Shown here: positions 1 to 7,199 of the stretch, piece by piece
How positions within the stretch are numbered: position 1 is the first letter of the stretch
Layout of the letters: every line of letters starts with the position of its first letter
Source: Planctomycetaceae bacterium
Lineage (GTDB): Bacteria > Planctomycetota > Planctomycetia > Pirellulales > UBA1268
Assembly: GCA_005789975.1 (NCBI GenBank)
Contig: SXWC01000143.1
Coordinates: 1 to 36,442, forward strand
DNA length: 36,442 bases
Direction of reading: 5' to 3'
The notes under the pieces: generated by a model
What the model was told of the DNA's origin: nothing
Databases searched by the model: none
The model's input: the letters and a program-made list of their open reading frames with translations, nothing else
Position numbers and translations under genes: made by a program

Positions 1-111
1 AAGTATTGGCATTGGACAATTCATGAAATTATGAAGACCACCTGCTTGTTTTATTCGCTCAACTCCAGGCCTTAACATTAAATGATAAGTGTTTCCTAAA
101 ATAATTTGAGA
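1..111 (-). CDS. tgt: Fragment of queuine tRNA-ribosyltransferase (Tgt), foreign to the rest of the window
   Basis: Read on the minus strand from base 111 to base 1, this AT-rich stretch is one open frame. It contains QIILGNTYHLMLRPG, then GGLHNFM and a final PIL, which is the conserved N-terminal part of bacterial Tgt (the E. coli enzyme has AQIILGNTFHLWLRPG and a PILTDSGG just after). Tgt exchanges guanine for a queuine precursor at position 34 of GUN-anticodon tRNAs. Only about 37 codons are present, and both ends are cut: one by the window edge, the other by the join to lysA near base 109-112. Base composition and codon choice (many A/T third positions) are unlike everything else here, so I read it as DNA from another genome attached at a contig end. 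The identification is strong; the origin is inference. Confidence 0.85.
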
Positions 112-891
112 GAAGGCTCGAAGCACGGCATCTGGCACGAGGAGATTCCCGACGTGCTCCGGCGGGCCGAGTGGGCCGGGCTCGCCGTCAGCGGACTCCA
201 CATGCACATCGGCAGCGGCACCGACCTCGCGCATCTGGCGGAGGTGGCCGAGGCGCTCGAACGGGTGGCGATCGAGGTCGGCCGTTCGCTCACGATGGTG
301 AGCGCCGGCGGCGGACTGCCCGTGCCCTACAAGCCGGGCGAGGTGCATGCCGATCTCTCCGGCTACTTCACGCTCTGGAATGCCACGCGGAAGCGGCTCG
401 AGGACCGGTTCGGCCACCGCATCCGGCTCGAAATCGAACCGGGCCGTTATCTGACGGCCGAATCCGGCTCCGTGGTCACGGAGATCCGCGCCATCAAGAA
501 GCAGGGCGCGCGAAAATACGTCCTCGTCGATGCGGGCTTCAACACCCTCGCGCGGCCCGTCCTCTACGGCTCCTACCACCCGATGAGCCTCTGCCCGCAA
601 AGCCGGGCCGAGCACGTCGCCGACGAGGAGGTGGCGGTGGGCGGCCCGCTGTGCGAGTCGGGCGACATCTTCACGCAGACGGATGGCGGCTTCGTGGCCA
701 CGCGCAGCCTGCCCGCGGCGGAGGTGGGCGATCTGCTCGTGATCGAGATCGCCGGGGCCTACGGATTCGTGATGGCGAGCAACTACAACTCGAAGCCGCT
801 GCCGGCCGAGGTGCTCGTCGATGGCGGCACGCACCGACTCGTCCGGGCCCGGCAGACGCCCGAAGACCTCGTCCGCGGGGAGTGCGTGTAG
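109..891 (+). CDS. lysA: Diaminopimelate decarboxylase, C-terminal two thirds (5' truncated)
   Basis: The product is the pyridoxal-phosphate enzyme that decarboxylates meso-diaminopimelate to lysine, the last step of lysine synthesis. About 260 residues remain of a family of about 420. Visible family motifs, in order, are HMHIGSG and AGGG (phosphate grip of PLP), EPGRYL, CESGDIF (the substrate-binding cysteine loop contributed across the dimer) and the C-terminal GAYGF and YNSKPLPAEVLV segment. The N-terminal part of the barrel, with the PLP-binding lysine, is missing. The frame is open through a TTG at 106, but this is not a real start: homology begins right after the join (SKHGI) and the sequence upstream is the foreign tgt fragment. 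The fragment could not be catalytic alone. The native gene is presumably complete in the source organism. Confidence 0.9.
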   Translation, partial: REGSKHGIWHEEIPDVLRRAEWAGLAVSGLHMHIGSGTDLAHLAEVAEALERVAIEVGRSLTMVSAGGGLPVPYKPGEVHADLSGYFTLWNATRKRLEDRFGHRIRLEIEPGRYLTAESGSVVTEIRAIKKQGARKYVLVDAGFNTLARPVLYGSYHPMSLCPQSRAEHVADEEVAVGGPLCESGDIFTQTDGGFVATRSLPAAEVGDLLVIEIAGAYGFVMASNYNSKPLPAEVLVDGGTHRLVRARQTPEDLVRGECV

Positions 892-958
892 CCTCCGGAA
901 AACGCTCTTGCGGCGGGCGGTGGGTTTCGCGACCCTCCCCGGCCCGCGAGGTCGCCGC

Positions 959-1648
959 ATGCTCGTCTCCTACCGCCACCGGTTTGCCTTCATTCACGTG
1001 CCCAAGACGGCGGGCTCCAGCGTGGCCGGGGCTCTTTTTTCGCACGCGGATCACAGCCAGCACTACTGGGCCAACCGCTGGCTCGAGCGGATCGGCATCA
1101 AGGTCAACCACTACGCGCCGTATCGGCTGCGGCGGTTTCGCCCCCACACGCCGGCCGACACGCTCCGCCGCAACCTGCCCGGTGACGTGTTCGAGTCACT
1201 GTTCAAGTTCGCCTTCGTGCGGAATCCCTGGGACCTGATGGTGTCGTATTTCCACTTCCTCCGCGCCAACGGGGAACACGCCACCCACGTCAGCCACCGC
1301 CGCCGCCTCGCGACGCGGCTGCCCGACTTCGAGGCGTATCTCCGCTACGAAATCCGTCGCGGCAAGATTTCGCAGACGCGGATGCTCTGCGATTCCCGGG
1401 GCCGGCTGCTCGTTGACTTTCTCGGCCGCTACGAAACCGTGGCCTCCGACTTCAGCCACGTCTGCCGCCGGATCGGCATCGTGGCCCCGCTGGGCCATGT
1501 GAACGCCAGCTCCCGCCGCGACTATCGCGACTATTACAGCCCGCGGCTCGTGGCCCTCGTCCGCGACCATTTCGCGGAGGACATCGAGCGGTTTGGCTAC
1601 GACTACGCGGCGGAGTCGCCGACGGCCGGCCTCCGCCGGGCGGCCTGA
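959..1648 (+). CDS. Sulfotransferase family protein
   Basis: This 229-residue protein resembles PAPS-dependent sulfotransferases, which move a sulfuryl group from 3'-phosphoadenosine 5'-phosphosulfate to a hydroxyl or amine of a sugar, lipid or peptide. FIHVPKTAGSS near residues 10-20 is the 5'-phosphosulfate loop, and FVRNPWDLMVSYF near residue 85 is the 3'-phosphate motif (RNPxDxxxS). A tail with NASSRRDYRDYYS resembles the region where carbohydrate sulfotransferases close over the cofactor. The frame is open from 821, but the ATG at 959 sits just before the first conserved strand and has a GAGG seven bases upstream, so I chose it. It follows lysA by 67 bases on the same strand. The acceptor cannot be told from the sequence. 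Confidence 0.8.
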   Translation: MLVSYRHRFAFIHVPKTAGSSVAGALFSHADHSQHYWANRWLERIGIKVNHYAPYRLRRFRPHTPADTLRRNLPGDVFESLFKFAFVRNPWDLMVSYFHFLRANGEHATHVSHRRRLATRLPDFEAYLRYEIRRGKISQTRMLCDSRGRLLVDFLGRYETVASDFSHVCRRIGIVAPLGHVNASSRRDYRDYYSPRLVALVRDHFAEDIERFGYDYAAESPTAGLRRAA

Positions 1649-1668
1649 TTCACGCGACTGGTCCGATT

Positions 1669-1696
1669 TTGACGGCCGGCCCGAGCCGGCTACCAT
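1669..1696 (+). promoter_or_regulatory. Candidate sigma-70-type promoter for the ferredoxin gene
   Basis: TTGACG (1669-1674) and TACCAT (1691-1696) are separated by 16 bases, which would give a start of transcription near 1703 and a leader of about 40 bases. The spacer contains the inverted repeat GCCGGC-CCGA-GCCGGC. The -10 lies in a GGCTANNAT context that recurs before other genes here. Confidence 0.4.
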
Positions 1697-1741
1697 GAAG
1701 GGGCTCCAGAAACCGTCCCCTTTCCACCGATCAAACCCACC

Positions 1742-2137
1742 ATGGCCAAAGCAGGACCCCGCAAGAAGCTCCCCAAGGAACTTGCGGTCATCAATGCCGA
1801 CAACTGCACCGGGTGCGAGTCGTGCCTCGAGGTCTGTCCGGTTGACTGCATCATCAAGGTGCAGCAGTACGACCAGTTCCACAACCTGCAGAGTTGGTGC
1901 GAGATCGACATCGAGCGGTGCGTGGGCTGCGAGGTGTGCGTGCACATCCCCGGGAAGAAGTCGAATCCCTACGATCTCAAGGTCTGCCCCTGGGACGCCA
2001 TCGAGATGGTGCCCACGGAGGAAGTCGCCCAGGTGGTGGCCCAGATCGGCGGCCCGCCCGAGTATGTCGAGCAAAACTGGGACCGCCTGGTGAACACGGC
2101 ACAGCATCTCGCGGAACTCAAGGTGGCGGCCGGCTGA
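1742..2137 (+). CDS. Ferredoxin with two [4Fe-4S] clusters
   Basis: The protein has 131 residues and is a small cytoplasmic electron carrier. The first cluster motif is canonical: C22, C25, C28 and C32 followed by proline (CTGCESCLEVCP). The second has C60, C63 and C66, but its fourth cysteine (C82, followed by P83) comes after a 15-residue gap instead of the usual three, so there is an insertion of about 12 residues (IPGKKSNPYDLK). There are two extra cysteines, C36 and C53. A 20-residue basic N-terminus precedes the first motif and about 45 helical residues follow the second. The ATG at 1742 has no clear Shine-Dalgarno sequence but directly precedes the conserved part. No partner oxidoreductase lies next to it, so its redox partner is unknown. 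Confidence 0.88.
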   Translation: MAKAGPRKKLPKELAVINADNCTGCESCLEVCPVDCIIKVQQYDQFHNLQSWCEIDIERCVGCEVCVHIPGKKSNPYDLKVCPWDAIEMVPTEEVAQVVAQIGGPPEYVEQNWDRLVNTAQHLAELKVAAG

Positions 2138-2272
2138 GGTCGGCATCGGGCGGCTGCGATCCGGCCCGGCTCGGCCCGAGGATTCCCGGCCCCCCTTTTG
2201 ACGGCGGCGATCGCATCGCCTACAACGGAACGCCTGTACACGTTCTGTCCGCGATGCTCCCGGAGCCCACCG

Positions 2273-3421
2273 ATGCCCGCCTCCAGTCCGGCGATCGACG
2301 CCGACTTCCTCGCGCATGTTCGGCTCTCCTGCGTGCCTGGCATCGGTGGCCGGCTGCGGCAGTTGCTCCTCGAACGGTTCGGCTCGCCGCAAGCCGTGTT
2401 CGCGGCGAGTTCCCGCGAGATCGCCACGGTGGGCGGAATCGGACCTGTGCTGGCGGCGCGGATTTCAGCGCTCGTGGCCGACCGCGCGGCCGAGGAGTTG
2501 ATCGACGTCTGCCGCAGCCGGGGCATCGACATGCTCGTCGAGGGTGCTGAAAACTACCCGCCGCTGCTCGCGCGGATCGACGACCCGCCAGGTGTGCTCT
2601 TCGTCCGTGGCGGCTTCAAGCCGTGCGACGCCCTCGCGGTCTCCGTCGTGGGCGCCCGCCACGCCACGCCCTACGGCAAGCGGGTGGCGTGGCAGCTCGC
2701 CGGCGGCCTGGCCCGGGCCGGCTATACCGTCGTCAGCGGGCTGGCCCGCGGCATCGACGCCGCCGCCCATCGCGGTGCGATCGACGCCGGCGGCCGCACC
2801 ATCGCGGTGCTCGGCACGGGCGTGCTTGCCGTCTACCCTCCCGAACATGCCGATCTCGCCACGGAGGTCGTCGCCCACGGCGCGGTGGTGAGCGAGCCGC
2901 CGCCTTTTTCCGGGCCTCGTGCCGGGGCATTTCCCCAGCGCAACCGGATCGTGTCGGGACTGTCGCTCGGCACGGTCGTCGTGGAGGCGGCTACTCGTTC
3001 GGGAGCGCTGATCACGGCGCGGCTCGCGGGCGAACAGGGCCGCGAGGTCTTCGCGGTGCCGGGCCAGATTGACTGCCGCATGGCCCGCGGCTGCCATCAA
3101 CTCCTCCGCGACGGGGCGAGGCTGGTCGAGAGCGTGGACGACATCCTCGAGGAACTCGGGCCGCTCTTCGAAACAGCGACCACCGCCGACGGCCGGGAGG
3201 TGAAGTCGCCGGCGGAACTCCAGCTCGGCGATGTCGAACGGACCGTGCTCGGCGCGATCGATGATCACCTCGAGCAGGCCGGGCAGCAGGCCTCCGTCGA
3301 TGTGGACGCGATCGTCGCGGCCACGGGCCTCGCCGCCTCCCAGGTGCTGTCCACGATCGGCATCCTCGAGATGCGGCGGATCCTCCGCCGGCTGCCGGGA
3401 AGCCGGGTCGAGCGGGTCTGA
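2273..3421 (+). CDS. dprA: DNA-processing protein DprA/Smf
   Basis: DprA binds incoming single-stranded DNA during natural transformation and loads RecA; it is also widely kept in bacteria not known to be competent. The 382-residue product has an N-terminal helix-hairpin-helix-like region (VPGIGGRLRQLLLERFGS), then the Rossmann-like core from about residue 120 to 305 with SVVGARHATPYG, VVSGLARGIDAAAH, TIAVLGTG and the FPQRNRIVSGLS loop, and a C-terminal winged-helix region (about 315-380) typical of longer DprA proteins. The frame is open to a TTG at 2198, but the ATG at 2273 has GGAG (2262-2265) at seven bases and starts where homology starts. Composition matches its neighbours. Assignment to the family is firm; competence is not shown by anything else here. 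Confidence 0.92.
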   Translation: MPASSPAIDADFLAHVRLSCVPGIGGRLRQLLLERFGSPQAVFAASSREIATVGGIGPVLAARISALVADRAAEELIDVCRSRGIDMLVEGAENYPPLLARIDDPPGVLFVRGGFKPCDALAVSVVGARHATPYGKRVAWQLAGGLARAGYTVVSGLARGIDAAAHRGAIDAGGRTIAVLGTGVLAVYPPEHADLATEVVAHGAVVSEPPPFSGPRAGAFPQRNRIVSGLSLGTVVVEAATRSGALITARLAGEQGREVFAVPGQIDCRMARGCHQLLRDGARLVESVDDILEELGPLFETATTADGREVKSPAELQLGDVERTVLGAIDDHLEQAGQQASVDVDAIVAATGLAASQVLSTIGILEMRRILRRLPGSRVERV

Positions 3422-3528
3422 TTCGGCACACGAGTTGCTTGCCATGCGTCGGCAGCGGCGGAGTCGTTCGTCGGGATCGCTCCCGCCGGCGGCGTTTTAC
3501 CCCGCCGAAACAGGCCTGGAGTCGACTC

Positions 3529-5697
3529 ATGACCGTTGCCAACGCTTCCCGCGGCACGTGCCGGCGACCGCCCCGGAATGCAACGCGCGCCGCATTTTGC
3601 GGCATGGGGATCGAGCGGCTCGAGGCCCGCTCGCTGATGGCGGCCGACGCCCAGGCCACCGACGCCCCCACTGGCGTCATGGCCGTCGGCATGAACCTCG
3701 AGAACGTCGTCGACTGGTCGCCGGCCTGGACGTTCACCGATGCTTTCAAGGCCTCCCGCCCCTGGATCGCGCATGCGTTCAACACCGCCACGTGGGGCAC
3801 GTCGTGGGATGATGCCGGCACGCCGCCGCTCGAACTCGACGCCGATGGCAACGTGGCCCGGCTGGCCACCTGGACCAACGCTTCCGGGCAGCTGATGCAG
3901 CAGCGTGCGGGCACACTGCTGTTCCGCGGCCTCGCCGGCGGCTATGCGGGGGGTCTGTATCGTGCCGAATGGGATGGTACCGGCGTCGTCACCTTCGGAT
4001 TCGACGCCCGCGTGGTCGCCAGCGGCACCACGGCGACCGGGAGAAACTTCGCCGATCTCCAGGTGACCCCCGGCGACAACGGCATCTACCTGGTGATCGA
4101 GTCGACGAGCCCCGCCGATCCCGCCCGCAACTTCAACGTCTGGATGCCCGACTGGGAGGGTCGCCGCTTCGTCGGCCAACGCTGGGAGCCGGGGGCGGCG
4201 TTCTCGCCGTTCCACCCGCTCTTCCTGCGGCGGCTCGCCCCCTTCCAGACGCTCCGCTTCATGGGGATGCAGGAGACCAACTCCTCCGACATCCGCAGCT
4301 GGGGGGATCGCCGTGACGCCGCCGACATTCGGCAGGGCTCGGGCCCGGCCGGCACCGCGAGCGAGCCGATCGTCAACGGGATGGCGGTCGAGTACATGGT
4401 GCAGCTCGCCAACGATCTCGATGCCGACCCCTGGTTCAACATGCCGCACCTCGCCGACGATGCGTTCGTGCGGAACTTCGCAACGTACGTCCGCGACCAC
4501 CTCGAGCCGGGCCGCAGGGTCCACGTCGAGTGGGCCAACGAGGTCTGGAACTTCGGGTGGGGGTTCGAGTCCTCGCACTGGATCGCCGACCAGGCTCGGC
4601 TCCCCGAGAATGCCGGGCTCGATCCCGACCTGGCCCACTGGCGGATCGCGGGCCGCGAGGCGAAACGCGACATGGACATCTGGTCGGCCGTGTTCGCCGG
4701 CCAGACGAATCGGCTCGTCCGCGTCGCCGCCGGCTGGGCGGCCGTCGACTGGGTGACGGGCCAGATCGCCGAAGCGATGGGAGGGTCGTTCGACGCGATC
4801 GCCATCGCTCCCTACATCACGCCCACCGATGAGCAGCGGGCGGGGTATACGGCCGCGACCACCGTCGACCGCGTCCTCGCCGACACGCGAACCAACGTGG
4901 CGACGAGCCTGGCGTGGACGGCCAATCACGAGCGACTCGCGCGGGAGTGGACGGCCCGCCTCGGCCGGACGATCCAACTCGTCGCCTACGAGGGTGGACC
5001 CCACCTGGATGGCCGCGGCGCGGCCTACCAAGACGTCTTCTACGCCGCGACGAACGACCCGCGGATGGGCGACATCCAACGCGACTATCTCCGCGGCCTC
5101 GACGCGGCGGGCATGGATCTGTTCATCGACTTCCAGTTCACGGGCCAGGCGGGGGCAGGTCCGTGGGGCGATTTCGCGAAGCTTCACCGCATGGATGAGC
5201 CCCTCGCCACCGCCCATCGCTATCGGGCGCTCGTCGCGGCGGCCGACGGCTCGCTCTGGGACGCGGCTCCGCCGGCGCCGCCGCCGCCCGTCGTGTCGAT
5301 CGGCTCCGCTTCGATCGCCGAAGGGCAGCGGGGGGTCCGCTGGATGACGTTCACGGTCATGCTCTCGACGGCATCGGTCCAGCCGGTGTCGGCCGCATGG
5401 TCGACGGCCAACCACACGGCCATCGCCGGCCGCGACTACGTCCGCGGCGGCGGCACGCTGCGGTTCGCGGCGGGACAAACGACCATGACGCTCCGAGTGG
5501 CCGTGAAAGGCGACCGGCTGCGGGAGCCGAACGAGACCTTCCGTGTCGTTCTCTCGAAGCCTGTCGGGGCGACGATCTCCCAAACGGGCTGGCAGGGCAT
5601 CGGCACGATCCTCGACGACGACACCGCGGCGGCTCGGATGGCCCTCGCCGCGATGGCATCCGGCACGACGACATCCACCACCAAACGCGTGCGATAG
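3529..5697 (+). CDS. Secreted glycoside-hydrolase-like protein with C-terminal Calx-beta domain
   Basis: This 722-residue protein has no classical signal peptide, but residues 31-39 read LEARSLMAA, preceded by a basic stretch; this planctomycete motif marks the N-termini of many large exported proteins. The middle looks like a TIM-barrel clan-A glycosidase: VEWANEVWNFG places E338 in an N-E pair (candidate acid/base) and LVAYEGG places E488 on a later strand (candidate nucleophile). Residues about 588-705 form a Calx-beta domain (SIAEGQ, DYVRGGGTLRF, EPNETFRVVLS, GTILDDD), a calcium-binding fold used in adhesion. The ATG at 3529 was preferred over an in-frame ATG at 3439 because the motif then lies near the N-terminus. 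The carbohydrate substrate and the GH family are not recognisable to me, and the catalytic assignment is inference. Confidence 0.65.
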   Translation: MTVANASRGTCRRPPRNATRAAFCGMGIERLEARSLMAADAQATDAPTGVMAVGMNLENVVDWSPAWTFTDAFKASRPWIAHAFNTATWGTSWDDAGTPPLELDADGNVARLATWTNASGQLMQQRAGTLLFRGLAGGYAGGLYRAEWDGTGVVTFGFDARVVASGTTATGRNFADLQVTPGDNGIYLVIESTSPADPARNFNVWMPDWEGRRFVGQRWEPGAAFSPFHPLFLRRLAPFQTLRFMGMQETNSSDIRSWGDRRDAADIRQGSGPAGTASEPIVNGMAVEYMVQLANDLDADPWFNMPHLADDAFVRNFATYVRDHLEPGRRVHVEWANEVWNFGWGFESSHWIADQARLPENAGLDPDLAHWRIAGREAKRDMDIWSAVFAGQTNRLVRVAAGWAAVDWVTGQIAEAMGGSFDAIAIAPYITPTDEQRAGYTAATTVDRVLADTRTNVATSLAWTANHERLAREWTARLGRTIQLVAYEGGPHLDGRGAAYQDVFYAATNDPRMGDIQRDYLRGLDAAGMDLFIDFQFTGQAGAGPWGDFAKLHRMDEPLATAHRYRALVAAADGSLWDAAPPAPPPPVVSIGSASIAEGQRGVRWMTFTVMLSTASVQPVSAAWSTANHTAIAGRDYVRGGGTLRFAAGQTTMTLRVAVKGDRLREPNETFRVVLSKPVGATISQTGWQGIGTILDDDTAAARMALAAMASGTTTSTTKRVR

Positions 5698-5753
5698 CGT
5701 TCCGAACGCAGCCCGGCTTCTCCGCGTGGAGGCCGCCGCGTAGAATCCGTTCC

Positions 5754-6879
5754 ATGGACACAGCTCTTCTCAACCGCTCCGCATCGATCCGGGCCCGGCT
5801 CCTCCAGCTCCGAGACTCTCTTTGACTGGGACGGACGCAGGCAATCGGTTCAGAAGCTCGAAGAGGCGATGAGCGGGGCCGACTTCTGGAACAACTCCGA
5901 GAAGGCCCAGGCGACCGTCGCCGAACTCAAGGGAATCAACTCCATCCTCAAGCCCCTCGAGGAGGCGGTCGCTGCCGGCGGCGACCTCGAGGCGCTGGAG
6001 GAACTCGCCCGCGAGGACGTCTCGCTCGAGCCCGAAGTCGCCGCGGAGGCCGATCGTCTCGAGAAGATGGTCGATGCGCTCGAACTCGCGTCGCTCCTCT
6101 CCGGGGCGCACGACTCCTGCGACGCCCTGGTCTCGATTCACGCCCGCGACGGCGGCACCGACGCGAACGACTGGGCGGAGATGCTCCTGCGGATGTATTC
6201 CGCCTGGGCCTCGAAACACGACTACACGGTCGAACTGCTCGACCGCCAGGATGACGCCGTGGCCGGCATCCAGAGCGCCACGGTCGCCATCAAGGGCCCG
6301 CAGGCCTACGGCTACCTCAAAGGGGAGACCGGCATCCACCGGCTCGTCCGCATCAGCCCCTTCAACGCCGAAGGAAAACGGCAGACGAGTTTCGCGGCGG
6401 TCGACGTCGCTCCCGAGATCGCCGACGACGACACCGAGGTTGAACTCCGGGACGAGGACATTCGCGAGGACGTGTTCCGGGCCAGTGGCGCCGGCGGGCA
6501 GCATGTCAACAAGACGTCGAGCGCGATCCGGATGACCCACTTCCCCACGGGGATCGTGGTGCAGTGCCAGAGCGAGCGGAGCCAGCACAAAAACCGGGCC
6601 ACGGCCATCAAGATGCTCCGCGCCCGAATCGCACGGCTCCAGGAGGAGAAGCGCGAGGCCGAACAGCTCGCCCGCTACAAGCAGCAGCCCAAAACCGGCT
6701 TCGGTTCACAGATCCGCAACTACTTTCTCCACCCCGACCAGAGGGTGAAGGACCAGCGCACGGGCCATTACGTCGGCAACTTCCAGAGCGTGCTCGACGG
6801 CAATCTGGACGGCTTCTTCAACGCGTATCTCCGCTGGAAAGCCTCCGGATCGGCCCCCACCGCCGACGACGAGGCGTAA
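5754..6879 (+). CDS. prfB: Peptide chain release factor 2 (RF2), read through a programmed +1 frameshift
   Basis: RF2 ends translation at UGA and UAA. The gene is in two frames: ATG at 5754 opens 23 codons ending ...LRDSL and then TGA at 5823-5825, and the main frame continues from GAC at 5824 ([14 protein letters not shown]...). Together they give about 374 residues, close to the E. coli length of 365. The stop-codon-recognition tripeptide SPF ([10 protein letters not shown]) and the hydrolysis motif GGQ ([12 protein letters not shown]) are both present, followed by the usual basic C-terminus. The sequence CTT TGA C at the switch is exactly the classic RF2 autoregulatory site: low RF2 lets the ribosome slip forward at the UGA. 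A start at the in-frame ATG 5869 would remove part of the first domain and is unlikely. Confidence 0.95.
5817..5826 (+). promoter_or_regulatory. RF2 programmed frameshift site (CTT TGA C)
   Basis: Codon CTT (5820-5822) is followed by TGA (5823-5825) and C. Slippage of the leucyl-tRNA from CUU to UUU skips one base and resumes at GAC. The strong purine-rich stimulator of E. coli (AGGGGG) is not present upstream; the bases before the site are CCGAGACTCT, so any ribosome-pairing stimulator is weak. Confidence 0.9.
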
Positions 6880-6950
6880 GGCCTGCTGGACTGGCCGGCC
6901 CCGGCGGGCTACATTTCGTGGACCTTCCCGACGGTTCATCAAGGATATCC

Positions 6951-7172
6951 ATGGCGGAAAAAGAACAGGCACTCGAAGTCGAGGGCGTCGTCACGCAGGC
7001 TCTTGCCAACACGCGTTTTCGCGTGCAGATCACGGGCGGACACATCGTCAACGCCCACGTCGCCGGTCGGATGAGGAAAAACTTCATCCGCATCGTTCCG
7101 GGCGACAAGGTGAAGGTCGAACTCTCCCCTTACGATCTCACCAAGGGGCGGATCACGTTCCGCGAGAGGTGA
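6951..7172 (+). CDS. infA: Translation initiation factor IF-1
   Basis: The product has 73 residues and is a single OB-fold that binds the ribosomal A site during initiation. It matches IF-1 throughout: [15 protein letters not shown], then [37 protein letters not shown] and FRER. The length is standard. AGGA lies seven bases before the ATG. It follows prfB by 71 bases on the same strand, so two translation factors are adjacent and may be co-transcribed, although TACATT at 6910-6915 could give infA its own start. It converges on tex with only 27 bases between the stops and no visible terminator hairpin. Confidence 0.96.
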   Translation: MAEKEQALEVEGVVTQALANTRFRVQITGGHIVNAHVAGRMRKNFIRIVPGDKVKVELSPYDLTKGRITFRER

Positions 7173-7199
7173 TCGATCGTGGACTCACGGCCGGCGTGG

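Noticed and set aside
1..891. A natural tgt-lysA rearrangement or horizontal transfer
   Set aside because: Two genes both cut in mid-sequence at a single point, right at the window end and with different base composition, fit a false join better than transfer.
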